Origin: Agarophyton chilense
Lineage: Eukaryota > Rhodophyta > Florideophyceae > Gracilariales > Gracilariaceae
Length of the DNA stretch: 64,000 bases
Assembly (NCBI GenBank): GCA_030374765.1
Contig: JARGXX010000028.1
Location: 62,001-126,000 of the forward strand
Direction: 5' to 3'
The notes beneath the pieces are model-generated. The model saw only the letters and a list, made by a program, of their open reading frames with translations. It was not told the origin of the DNA and did not search any database. This document shows positions 1 to 9,303 of the stretch, piece by piece. How positions within the stretch are numbered: position 1 is the first letter of the stretch; every line of letters begins with the position of its first letter. The position numbers and the translations under genes were made by a program.

Positions 1-482
1 CTTCTTCATCGACATGCCGCTTTTTCGGACGGTACCCCGGAGTGGTTGTGCTACTACCGCCGACTGTCATGGAGAACTTCGGGCAACCAGACAGAAACTG
101 CACAGCATCCATGGACTTGATAAGGCCAGGTGTGGAGGAGACTCATCTGTCTTTGTACTTACTCCTGTCCCGGTAGAGCGACATTATATTTCGGCGAGTA
201 TCTTTCTCCGTCTCTCCAGACGGAATGCATGAACTGTACTGCTTGTCGGCGGCAAACAAACTTCTGCGTTGTTCCACTCAATTTGCGCCACCTTGTCTCC
301 AGACTGGACGAAGTACGTTCCCGTTCTTGCGGTCCCAACGACTTGTACTTGCATAGCACATTGATCCAAAATGCATCGCTTTTGAGCTCTATTGTAGTCT
401 CAGAAGTAGATACCCACGCTTTAGCAAGCGCATAGTCTTCCTCAGGGGTAAAATTGGGTCCTTTCGTGGTGCTCGTCACCAT
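1..482 (-). CDS. Myb/SANT-like DNA-binding protein, partial at window edge
   Basis: The reading frame from the ATG at 482 down to 163 encodes a trihelix/Myb-like domain of the type found beside NAM-associated C-terminal regions: an N-terminal FTPEEDYALAKAW motif, a central FWINVLCKY and a later SLETRWRKL, which mark the three helices. Such proteins bind DNA and are often derived from, or partners of, Harbinger-type transposases. At the end of the exon is GTAAGTAC (155-162), a perfect splice donor overlapping the in-frame TAA, so an intron probably starts there. Beyond it, in 1-115, another frame reads like the rest of such a protein (DAVQFLSGCPKFS, then a basic KKRH stretch), but I could not fix an acceptor that joins the frames. 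The ATG at 482 was chosen because homology begins just after it; an upstream in-frame start at 572 is possible. The gene runs off the left edge. Confidence 0.5.
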
Positions 483-1342
483 GGAGAGGAATGAGACTGG
501 ATTGCGGTAGCTGTGTGATGACGGAGAGACTATCGATCGGGAAATCGATAGCTTTCTGGATGTTATGTCCAATTCGTTTTGGCGGGAACAATTTGAGAAG
601 TATCACACGTGCAGAAATGTCATTGGTAGAGATGCCTTGGCTCATGATTAAATTCCTGAGTAACTCTTCACCGCGTTGCTCAGATTTTTAGTCTCGAGAC
701 CAAATGTGGACTTGGTTTAACCTATAGTAGACTTGCCTCTTCAGTTCTAAATTCCACATTTAGAATTTTGGTTCCGTAGTAGACATGCTCTTACTAGCTT
801 TCCGAGAACACCTACGCTTGCACAATCGCGGCCGTTCGCAATTCCGATACCGCAAAGGGGCCCGCATCGGGGACTATCGTGGCGCTTTGTGATTCGCCGG
901 AAATCTCGCTGTCTTTGACGACGCGAATTCCCGATCGCGCGTAGATACAAAAGTGAAACGTGAAGTGAGGCATCGCGGTGCAGGTTGGAAACCGATGGAA
1001 GAAGTATCCAGGGGCAAGGAGTAAAAGAAAGGCGGCCAAGTAATTTGTAGTCGAATAGAATCGATTGCAGTAAGAGAGCCTCTGCTTTCATTGGACGACC
1101 GCTTGTTTGTCCTTAAAATTTTGGATTACTGATTTGGCAACGCAAGGGCATGCCAGCACTTGGGCACCACAACTCCGACTCGCAATGGAAATGCATTATG
1201 CCTCGATTAAGGCGGATAGTTGAAGACAGGGTGTTCGGGGCACGCCGCAAACCGCACGAATTCTGGCACAGTTGGAGAAAGGCTAGCCGGTGCCGGACCA
1301 GAAGCGATACGAATTCTCGCACCGGCTTGCGTCCGAATCGTT

Positions 1343-1350
1343 TATATAAG
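1343..1350 (+). promoter_or_regulatory. TATA box (TATATAAG)
   Basis: TATATAAG stands in mixed sequence about 590 bp before the first zinc finger of the gene at 1497-2167. It is a plausible promoter for that gene, but the transcription start and the first coding ATG are not clear. Confidence 0.4.
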
Positions 1351-1496
1351 GCCAACCTCGGTCATCTTCGACCAACTCTCGTCAAGTCAGCTCGACTAAA
1401 GCAGCTTACCTTCGCCCCTCCTTTGGAACCAAAATCATCTCTTAGCACAGTTTATGCCTCTCTTTTCACCAACTCCTCGCCTTTTTCTTTCTTTTC

Positions 1497-2167
1497 GTGG
1501 GGGCAGGGTTCGCTTTCTACCGCGACTGCACCGTTCTTTTCTGCGAGCCTGTCTCTTACGTGGGACTGTTTAGCACCTCCGGTTGTAAACAGAACCTGGG
1601 AATACGGCGTACGGATCACAATCTACGACCATTTGGCATTCGTTCAAGAGTAAGTGACTTTCACTGCTCTTTTAGTATTGGGTGCAAGTACTGGCTTTTG
1701 TCTGTCGTGAATATAGTACCCACTTCTGCGATATCTTCGAGGGAATATTCAATTGTCAAAGGTTCCGATTCGGAAGTGGAAGCCGTCAGCGTCACCAAAG
1801 AAAAGATATCCCTAACCGACTCTTCCCCATCTCCTGAACCCCTTGGCAACCCGCGCACTTGTCACATCTTTCGAGTCGTTACTCAACGCGAGAAGAGTCG
1901 CCGCCGTCTTCCATCTCGTAAACTCTCCCTGAAGCGCTGTGCCGTCTGCAAGATAAACTTGCAGAGCCAGAGCCAACTGGAAGTACACAAAGGCAGCCGT
2001 AAGCCCAAAAACGCATTACAGCGCGCTTATTACAAAATAAAGATGTCTTGTGCCGTTTATGCTCTATCAAGTTTCCCGAAGCTCACGATCTACGAGTTCA
2101 TTATAAAAGTCGTAGTCATCTTGCCGGCGTCAGAAATAAAAAATACTATTTTCTAGAACGTTTGTGA
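1497..2167 (+). pseudogene. Double U1/JAZ-type C2H2 zinc-finger protein with one-base frame break
   Basis: Two zinc fingers of the U1/matrin (RNA- or dsRNA-binding) type lie in neighbouring frames. Finger 1 is CAVCKINLQSQSQLEVHKGS (about 1940-2000). Finger 2, one frame back, starts CRLCSIKFPEAHDLRVH (about 2054-2104), is followed by KSRSHLAGV and ends at the TGA at 2165-2167. The break falls at a run of five A near 2007-2011; one extra A there would join the fingers, so a one-base deletion or a sequence error explains it. Upstream the frame is acidic and serine-rich. It has no ATG before finger 1 (the coordinate 1497 is a GTG), so the true start is probably in an upstream exon or has been lost. 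A minimal GTAAGTG..TTTTAG pair at 1650-1675 would join an upstream frame, but 26 nt is very short for an intron. Confidence 0.5.
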
Positions 2168-3858
2168 TATATATATCCAGCGTTTACATCGTGGTATAGG
2201 CCTTAACATTTTTCATTTAATAACTTCACATCTTTATACCGTTGTCTCCGCCTGCCAAATTTATAATGATCATTTTTACCATTCGCAATTCATACCTAAT
2301 ACACTCCTTCTTTCTGCAGTCTTTCTTTGACTTCTTTTCTTTTCCCTATTGTTGGCGGGTACTTTCGAGAGCATATCTACTACTTTTTTCTCCTTGGGTT
2401 GTAAGAACGCGCGTTGTGTCTCCTTCGTAATTTTGAATGGATATGACATTTAATATCATCATTCGCTCGGTTAGTACTTTTTCTAGCAAATGCATTGACA
2501 CTGAAAGTGTAATTGTGCTACTGTAAAGAGCGGCCTGCAAATGCATTTGTTGTTACTTAACCTTTTTGCATTCCGCAGTGATAAAGGTTTAAAGGTCAGT
2601 GATTGAAGATTATGGGACCAATACAACTTTTAAGGACAGACTATGCGATTTACCATCACATTGTGAAGGCAGCTTTGAAAAACTGACTTTGGATCTTGTA
2701 ATGCGTACAGTGTTCCAGAATTGCTGTAACAAACGTTTATGGATTGCACGCAGGGTCTGCAATCTGTATTTCATCGCTGGCTTCGAAATCTATTATGGCG
2801 CATTAGCGAAACATAATCTAGTTATTACATTTTTATTGGTTAGTGTGCTGCTTTTAACGCTACTAGCCGCGATCAGATCAATCTAAAATCACATACTAAT
2901 AATTATCGAGTAGTAATGCGCTTAAGCTCCATTTTGAAGGATCTACATCTCTACAAAAGGGCTCTGATGTCTCCTAATTATCTCTTAGATGACTTCAACC
3001 AACAATGGACACCCTTAACCATTATTTTACTTTGTCTTTGAGCCTTTTAACTTTATCAAAAGGTGAGAATTATGTTTCCTGTGATCCAGCAAAACAAGTA
3101 CCGCTAGAAGAGCAACCTCATACACTATATAAACATGTGCGGCGTTTGCCACAGTGCAGGGGTCGAGTGAGGCGTTAGTCGCTATGAAGAGTCCTCCATG
3201 GCAACCCACTGTACCAGTTGAAGCGCCTTCGGCGTAGACATGAGACAGTCTGTGTGTACCAATGGTACTGGGTCTGTCTAGACATTTCCCACGGAGTGAA
3301 AAGCCTGTGGCGGTCGTCAAGACTTGATGGCGATCTGAGATCTAGTACTAAACGGGAAGCTGACGCAAATGGTGGCACGCCATCTTTCTCGCAAAAGACT
3401 AGGTTCGGATATAGATTGAAAATATATGTTTTTGTTAGTACCTCTCCTCGAAAAGGCTTGTAGAGGTTGTAAACTGTTGCTTGTGGGAAAAGATGGACAG
3501 TAAATAATGCCATGAATTGTTTTATTGAATCAATGTCAAAGCGCTGTATGGGCGTTCTACAGGCTGAAGGAGCGAAAATAAATAACCGAACTCGCGTGGG
3601 AGTGAATATGTTGCAATAAAGGTTTTGTTTCTGAAACAGTATTTTTACTTGGACATTTTGCCACACTGATTTTGTTTGCTTTCCTGTAGCCAAAACGGCA
3701 ATGCTCGGAAATTGTGGGCGAGGGATATGAATTTGAAACGTTATGGTTTGCTGGGCGTGCATTGAATTGAACGCGTTACACAGCGACAACGTCGTGGCTC
3801 GCAGATTATGAGAGTTGGAAAATATGGGCGTAACACTGTGAGGTAGGTTTACGGTGGA
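2168..3858. other. No supported gene
   Basis: This is AT-rich sequence with only short unsupported reading frames. One of them (2599-2886, plus, GTG start) ends in a hydrophobic stretch, but nothing else supports it. Confidence 0.5.
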
Positions 3859-3904
3859 TTAGGAACAAGAGAGGCCAAGTGGCGGGGGGCGCTCGGCGGG
3901 GCGC

Positions 3905-3963
3905 TCGGGGTCCGAGGCGGGCGCGGGCTCGGGCTCGGGCTCGGGGATGGGGTCGTTGTCGTT

Positions 3964-3995
<32 letters not shown>

Positions 3996-3997
3996 TG
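3905..3997. repeat. Hexanucleotide tandem repeats GGGCTC and GGGGTC
   Basis: Short tandem copies encode the DP/EP tail of the permease. On the plus strand the four-G runs are closely spaced, which fits the usual G-quadruplex pattern. Confidence 0.8.
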
Positions 3998-5013
3998 CGG
4001 TGAGCGGTTGGGGGCTTGCGGGCGGGGGCGTCGGGCGGCAGCAGCGCGTTGAGCAGGGCGGCGGTGAGGGCGCCGACGGCGTAGCCCGTGGACAGGACGA
4101 GGTGGGCAGCCTGTCGCAGCGCGTCGACGGCGGGGCGTGGGTGGTGGTGCGGCAAGAAGGACGACAGGGCGGTGGGCCTCATCTCGACGCCGAAGCCGAG
4201 CGCAAGGGCGGCGGTGACAATGAAGGAGGCGCGACGACGCCACGACACACGGGCCAGAATGCGGACGCCGGCGGCGGCGACGCCGCCGAACAGGAACGTG
4301 GCGACGCCGCCGAGTACGGGGTCCGGCAGGGCGGCCAGAAGGGCGCCCACCTTGCCCAGGACGCCCAGGGCGATGAGGGTGAGGGCGGCGCAGAAGGCGG
4401 AGCGTCGCGAGGCGTCGCGCGACAGGGCAATGACGGCGTTGTTCTGCGAGAAGGTGACGGTGGCGGAGCAGGTGAGAAGGGCGGCCAACACGGAGCCGAG
4501 GGCGTCGGCAGCAAGGGCGCGCTGGATGCGGGAGGCGAAGGCGGGTCCCGTGGTGGGCACGCGCGACAGCTCGCAGGTGGCGCTCACGTCGGCGGCAGTC
4601 TCGACGGCCGACACGACGAAGGCGATGGCGACGGGCAGCAAGGCGGGCGGCCACACGCGCAACGGGAAGCGGCGCGCCAGCGGCGGCAGCAGGGCGGGGG
4701 CGTGGCGCACGACGGCGGCGTCCACCTCGCCGAGGGCGGCGGCGGCAACGGCGCCGACGGCCAACGCCAGCAGCACGTGCGCCGAACGCAGAAACGGGGA
4801 GCCGACGACCTCGAGCGCCAGCACGACGAAGAAGGGCAGGGCGCCGAGCGCGACCCAACGCGCGGCGCCGAAGGTGTGGGCGGCCTCGGCGGCGGCGCCG
4901 CCGCCCCAGTAGCCGAGCCCGACGCGCGTGAGCTGCGCGCCGAGGATGAGCACGGTGCAGCCGGTGACGACGGGCGGGAAGAGGAGGCGCAGCAGCGCGG
5001 GCGGCATGAGCGC

Positions 5014-5060
5014 CAGCGCCAGCTCGGTGCGCCCGGTCCGCGCCGTCCAGCGCCAGCTCG
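5014..5060. repeat. 13-bp direct repeat at the permease frame break
   Basis: CAGCGCCAGCTCG occurs at 5014-5026 and again at 5048-5060, 34 bp apart. Both copies encode ELAL on the minus strand but in different frames, so the offset equals the frame change in the permease. Confidence 0.8.
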
Positions 5061-5387
5061 TCCGCCAGCAGCCGCGGCACCGTCGCCACGCCCGCCACCA
5101 TCGCCAGCGCGTGCTGCACCCCGCCCAGCGCCGCCAGCGCCAGCGGCACCTCGTCGTGCGGCCCGAACGCCATCTCCCCGTCTTCGTCGTCTCCATCCCC
5201 GCCGCAGCACCGCGGCATCCGCGGCCGGCACAGCGCGCCCCACCGCTCCCCCATCTCCGCCGCCATCTCCGCCGCCATCTTCGCCCCGCGCCACTCGCCG
5301 CCCCGCCACACCACACGTCGTGCTTGCTTGCTTTACATCTCCGATGTTCAAGTTTCGTCTTACAGCCCCACATTACACTACCACCTT

Positions 5388-5424
5388 ACAGCCCGTCTTA
5401 CAGCCCGTCTTACAGCCCGCTCAC
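5388..5424. repeat. 12-bp tandem repeat (TTACAGCCCGTC, about 3 copies)
   Basis: This lies between the glycine-rich gene and the permease, followed by a pyrimidine tract of CTCCT/CCCCT. It sits just upstream of the permease start; no function is evident. Confidence 0.7.
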
Positions 5425-5483
5425 TCCTCTCTCCTCCTCTCTCCTCCCCTCCCCTCCCCCCCCAACCTCAACCACCTCCTTCA

Positions 5484-6683
5484 CTACCCCACGCTGCCGC
5501 CGACCGCCACGGCGCTGCCGCCGGCCCCGCCGTCCCCGCCGTTCACCCCGCTGCCGCCGTCCCCGCCTCTGCCCCCGATCGCCGTGTTGGAGAACGCCCC
5601 GTTGATGCTGCCGTCCCCAATCACCGTGCCGGCCGCCCCGTTGCCCACCGTGTTGCCGCCGCCGCCTCCTCCACCGCCGCCGCCGCCCACGCTGCCCCCA
5701 ATTGCCACCGCGTCCCCGCCACGCCCGCCGTCACCGCCGTTCACCCCGTCGCCGCCGTTGCCGCCGGAACCGCCCACCGCCACGTTGTTAAACTCTCCGT
5801 TGATGCTGCCGTCTCCGATCACCGTGCCCACCGCCCCGTTGCCCACTGCGTTACCGCCGCCGCCGCCGCCTCCTCCGCCGCCGTCGCCGCCCACGCTGCC
5901 GCCAATGGCCACCGCGTCGCCTCCAGCGCCCCCATCCCCGCCGTTCACGCCCTCGCCACCGTCACCCCCGCCGCCGCCCACCGCCGCGTTGTTGAACACT
6001 CCGTTGATACTACCGTCGCCAATCACTGTGCCGGCCGCTCCATTGGCCACTGCGTTACCGCCACCGCCATCGCCGCCGCCGTCACCTCCGCCCACACTGC
6101 CTCCGATCGCGAGCGCGCTCCCGCCGTTGCCGCCGTCGCCACCGTCCGAACCGTCTCCACCGGAGCCATCGCCGCCGCCGCCACCCACTGCCGCATTGTT
6201 GAACTCCCCATTGATGCTGCCACCGCCAATCACCGTGCCGGTCGCCCCGTTAGCCACTGCATTCCCACCGCCGCCATCGCCGCCGCCTCCGCCACCCTCC
6301 ACGCTGCCGCCAACCGCCGTGGCGTCGCCGCCGTTGCCGCCGTCCCCGCCGCCTTCACCGCCGCCGCCGCCGTCGCCGGCCAACGCCGAATTGAACAACT
6401 GTCCGTTGATACTGCCGTCGCCAATCACCAGTCCGGCCGCGCCGTTGGCCACCGCGTTATTCCCGCCTCCTCCGCCGCCGCTCACGTCGGCCCCGATGGC
6501 CAGTGCGTTGCCGCCGTCGCCGCCGCGCCCTCCAACACGGCGCGCCGCCGCCGCTGCCTTCGCCACGGCCGCCGCGCGTCGCGCCATGTCGCGCGCGTTC
6601 TGCCGCACCGACGGCACCACCGCCGCGCTGCAGCCGCACACCAGCGCCAGTAGCACCACCACACAGCGGGAAACACAACTCAT
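5484..6683 (-). CDS. Secreted glycine-rich repeat protein
   Basis: This is an intact 399-residue reading frame. Residues 1-21 are a clear signal peptide (basic start, VVVLLALVCGC core, small residues before the likely cut), so the protein should be secreted or placed in the wall or matrix. A short Ala/Arg helix follows. The rest is five tandem units of about 60-66 residues. Each unit has a hydrophobic IGDGSING-type motif (one copy reads IGGGSING), then FNNAAVGG, a poly-Gly run with Asp and Asn, and a closing ALAIGGSV-like strand. The alternation of AVANGA, TVIG and SING with glycine loops suggests a beta-solenoid or elastic fold, which is inference. I know no named family for it; structural wall protein or adhesin is possible. 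A TATA box sits about 85 bp upstream. It is divergent in composition from the flanking AT-rich DNA and lies head-to-tail with the permease. Confidence 0.7.
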   Translation of the reverse strand: MSCVSRCVVVLLALVCGCSAAVVPSVRQNARDMARRAAAVAKAAAAARRVGGRGGDGGNALAIGADVSGGGGGGNNAVANGAAGLVIGDGSINGQLFNSALAGDGGGGGEGGGDGGNGGDATAVGGSVEGGGGGGDGGGGNAVANGATGTVIGGGSINGEFNNAAVGGGGGDGSGGDGSDGGDGGNGGSALAIGGSVGGGDGGGDGGGGNAVANGAAGTVIGDGSINGVFNNAAVGGGGGDGGEGVNGGDGGAGGDAVAIGGSVGGDGGGGGGGGGGNAVGNGAVGTVIGDGSINGEFNNVAVGGSGGNGGDGVNGGDGGRGGDAVAIGGSVGGGGGGGGGGGNTVGNGAAGTVIGDGSINGAFSNTAIGGRGGDGGSGVNGGDGGAGGSAVAVGGSVG

Positions 6684-6765
6684 TTCGGCAATTCACGCGA
6701 TCTCAAACAACCTTTCCGCCGCGATCTCCGTACGACGCCACTATCTGTTGCCTTGGCTCGCGTTG

Positions 6766-6773
6766 CTTTTATA
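6766..6773 (-). promoter_or_regulatory. TATA box (TATAAAAG) of the glycine-rich gene
   Basis: A consensus TATAAAAG on the minus strand, 83 bp before the ATG at 6683. The spacing fits a short 5' leader. Confidence 0.65.
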
Positions 6774-7050
6774 GCGGCGCGGGAAGAGGGCGGAGGAGCA
6801 AGCGCGCGCACATTGCGCGCAAATTCGCGGCCAAGGCGCCGGCGGCAACGATGCAAGCGCGTCACACCGCTGCTGCTGCGCACTTGCGTTGCCTACACGC
6901 GCCCGCTACACATGACGCTTTTCTTCTTTTTTTTTTTTCGTTCCTTGTTCCGCCACTGGCTGGCTGTCTGTATGCGCGCTGTTTGGCCGCCTTGCTTTGC
7001 TGACCGCCGTTGGCAAATTGCGAGCCGCTGTTTGACGTCTTCAATGTGGT

Positions 7051-7066
7051 GGTCGTCGTCGTCGTT

Positions 7067-7098
<32 letters not shown>

Positions 7099-7099
7099 T
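7051..7099. repeat. GTC trinucleotide microsatellite
   Basis: A nearly pure GTC repeat with one GTT interruption. It yields poly-Val or poly-Asp in different frames, none of which looks like a real protein. Confidence 0.9.
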
Positions 7100-7535
7100 G
7101 ACTCGGCGTACCCTTGTATGTATCTTCCTGCGATGCATTTGCATCGCTGTACTGTTGAACCGATTCTTTACACAAGCACGCCCAAATTCCAAGCCACACC
7201 TTCCAAGTGTACATATGTACCGCCCACGTGTTTGCACCACCACGAATCGTGCCGTGTTTCCTTGCACACACATGATAGCTTTTCCATATCTTCCTTCAAC
7301 ACAATGTGTGCTACTTTCACGCCATTTCGCGTCGTGGGCTCTGAGACAGTGCTGCCGAGTCATCCGCACTGCTTGCCAATTCTTTTGAATACAGTACCAC
7401 GCGATCTGCGCCAAATAATGCCTCCGTTACCTAAACGCTGCCTTCTATCTTATATGAATGGCACCCAAAACGACTAGCGATGCACATTTCGGGTGTCGCC
7501 TACAGATGCTCCAAGTGACTTGCTTCTTATTTCCA

Positions 7536-7576
<41 letters not shown>
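7536..7576. repeat. CAT trinucleotide microsatellite
   Basis: A pure (CAT)n run of about 13-14 units. The His and Ser homopolymer frames over it are not supported as genes. Confidence 0.9.
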
Positions 7577-8064
7577 AGTCGCCCGATTCGAGATCGTGGC
7601 AGATCACTCAGCCGATCGGCAAACACTCAAACATATCGCGCACCGCCACTTTCGCTCCCGACACTCAATCTTTGCCGTCCAATCGCCTTCAACTGTACCT
7701 GGCTGCCGAACAGTACCTTCGCACTTGGCCCCACTGCAGCGTTTTGTCAATCATACCCCCTCCCTTTTTCCTATTTTTCCGGCTATCGTATCACCAGAAA
7801 ACAAAATTGCTTATTTATCACAATAAACAACCAATTTTCAGGGTGGCGTTTTTTTTTTTTTTCATCATAATTAACAAACATTTCTCTTTTATGACTGAGA
7901 TGCACCACCTTCCCCTTTAGACATGCATTTAAACGATTACCACACAACTGCCCGCACATGACCATTATGAGGTGCTTCTTCCTAAGAAAAACAAACACAA
8001 AACAGTGCCCATCATACATCCCACAATGCTCGAGTTGTTGACCAAAAAACCGAAAAAGCGCCTA

Positions 8065-8072
8065 GCGGGAAA
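8065..8072 (-). promoter_or_regulatory. E2F-type site (TTTCCCGC), copy 1
   Basis: GCGGGAAA on the plus strand is a perfect TTTSSCGC E2F/DP site. It lies 96 bp before the ATG at 8161 inside a block conserved between the two gene copies, next to an AT-rich ACATAAACAG. Confidence 0.45.
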
Positions 8073-8160
8073 CACAACATAAACAGCCACAGCGTCGCTT
8101 GTTGGCGAGACCCACGCCAGCCCGAAAAGTACGAAGAGTTCGACATCTCGCAACCACAAC

Positions 8161-8760
8161 ATGAGCCGCTCCAACGACGCACTAAGCCTATCGATTCTTC
8201 TCGCCCTCTCCAATTCACAATTCTTTTGCGTCGTAGAGAGTTACCTCGAAATTCTCGTCCGAGTTGACGGCAACAACCACTCGGTCCAATACGATGCCGC
8301 GTGCATTTCATACATCCATTCCGTGCCCCCCATTATGCGCGTCGTGTATCTACAAGCTTTGTACTACATGTACATCTTGACCCAAGACGCTGCCTTACCC
8401 AGTTTCGACAGCTACACGGCAAAGCTCTACTTTACACACGCTCTACTACTGGCCCTTGACGAGGTAGAGCCCGGAGTAGTTACCCGCCGTCAACTAGCTC
8501 GCCTAGCCGCAATTCCGCGTTCAATGATTCGCGAAAGCCAGCGCTCAGTCCGCGACGTTCTTAGATGGTTCAGAACGCCGTCAGATCGCGTTTTGGGTCA
8601 CTTCATCTTCAAAATTATACATGACATCTGCCGCGAAGGCGCCAACCGCACTTGGAACGGTCATCGTCGCATCCGCCGCATGAGACAACTCCTTCTTTCT
8701 CACTATCGAGAACGAAATGAATCTCCAACCCACGGTGAGCCACGCTTTTCTATCCTCTAA
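8161..8760 (+). CDS. Cyclin-box-like protein, copy 1
   Basis: This is an intact 199-residue, intronless gene. It is about 77% identical by eye to the product of 43510-44112, with differences spread at conservative positions and one three-base indel, so both copies have evolved as coding DNA. I recognise no exact family. The central part (PPIMRVVYLQALYYMYILT, then AKLYFTHALLLALDEVEPG, then QLARLAAIPRSMIRESQRSV) has the helix spacing of a cyclin box: an entry helix, a Leu/Ala-rich helix, and a helix ending in a tryptophan (LRW). This assignment is tentative. The best conserved stretch is the C-terminal part (WFRTPSDRVLG, KIIHDICREGAN). The ATG at 8161 is the first in frame and matches the start in copy 2. 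The E2F-type site upstream fits cell-cycle control. Confidence 0.6.
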   Translation: MSRSNDALSLSILLALSNSQFFCVVESYLEILVRVDGNNHSVQYDAACISYIHSVPPIMRVVYLQALYYMYILTQDAALPSFDSYTAKLYFTHALLLALDEVEPGVVTRRQLARLAAIPRSMIRESQRSVRDVLRWFRTPSDRVLGHFIFKIIHDICREGANRTWNGHRRIRRMRQLLLSHYRERNESPTHGEPRFSIL

Positions 8761-9046
8761 CAACCATTCGTTTAATACCCTATATCGATACTTTCATACA
8801 TTGCAAAAAGCTTTCCGTCTAGCTTTTTCTTTCTTTCAAACGTTAGAGCCCAAGATCAAATCTAAACATTGTGAATAAATCAATCAACCTGTTTTTCACC
8901 AATCTCAAAAATGGCGACCTTTCCCCGCCTGCGAAACGACAAAAAGATCAAAACCGCAAAAACAGAATGCGGGACCCATCACGTTGCACGTCAGCAGCCG
9001 TTCAAATTTGTGCAAGCTGCAGGAAAAGGCTACTTCTGTTCCCTAG

Positions 9047-9303
9047 TGTTGGAGAATTGATCGTTACAATCGGACACGAACCGTTATAGTACTCCGAAAC
9101 AGATCTTTTAGAGACTGTATCGGAATAGTGGCGCAGGTACTTTGAGTTTGTAACCAAAACTATAGGAACTAGATACAAATTTTGAAAAGCCTGTGACCAG
9201 TAATTTGAAGCCGGAGGATAGCTTGGCTGCCTATAAAGGGCAGCCTGAACTACAAACAGTAAACCCTGGGATCTCACTTAGATCTATAGAACCTTGAATA
9301 AGA
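9047..9303 (+). mobile_element. Solo LTR, 257 bp, CCTAG target duplication
   Basis: The insertion starts TGTTGGAGAA and is bounded by the 5-bp direct repeats CCTAG (9042-9046 and 9304-9308). The paralogous segment near 44395 has a single CCTAG and no insert, so this is a filled/empty site pair. A TATAAAG lies at 9232-9238 and an AATAA near the right end, as in an LTR promoter with a poly(A) signal. The right end reads AAGA rather than the usual CA, so the end has diverged or the orientation is uncertain. Confidence 0.65.

Larger units (their letters stand above)
3859..5314 (-). pseudogene. NCS2-family nucleobase (xanthine/uracil/purine) permease, internally damaged
   Basis: This is a membrane transporter of the nucleobase-cation symporter-2 (NAT) family, which imports purines or pyrimidines with a proton or sodium ion. 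In minus-strand order there is an N-terminal helix with GGVQHALAMVAG, the FPPVVTG motif (about 4961-4981), a helix with ETAADVSA, the NAT signature region QNNAVIALSR (4417-4446) and a helix with PDPVLGGVATFLFGG. The signature deviates from the family form QNxGxxxxT[RKG]: Gly is Ala and Thr is Ser. The N-terminal part (start at 5314) is in one frame and everything from about 5035 on is in another. The helices expected between the first motif and FPPVVTG appear to be absent, roughly 80 residues by family layout. The tail is a run of DP and EP dipeptides. GC content is far above the flanks. It is probably a broken gene; misassembly of a GC-rich region is the alternative. Confidence 0.7.

Noticed and set aside
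1650-1675. A 26-nt intron (GTAAGTG..TTTTAG) in the zinc-finger gene
   Set aside because: It would join two frames, but the length is below usual intron limits and the upstream frame has no ATG after the TATA box.
2599-2886. Plus-strand frame with a hydrophobic C-terminus
   Set aside because: GTG start, no recognisable domain, no promoter or conservation seen.
4000-6774. 924-codon plus-strand open frame across the GC-rich islet, Pro-rich in its second half
   Set aside because: It is the opposite-strand shadow of the permease and of the Gly-rich gene: GC-rich codons lack stops on both strands, and the minus-strand products have family motifs, a signal peptide and a TATA box.
6893-7414. Minus-strand frame with a poly-Asp run
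   Set aside because: It is made by the GTC microsatellite; the rest has no protein-like pattern and no support upstream.
7458-7870. Frames with poly-His and poly-Ser
   Set aside because: They arise from the CAT microsatellite.
9002-9277. Minus-strand frame of 91 codons
   Set aside because: It lies almost wholly within the solo LTR.
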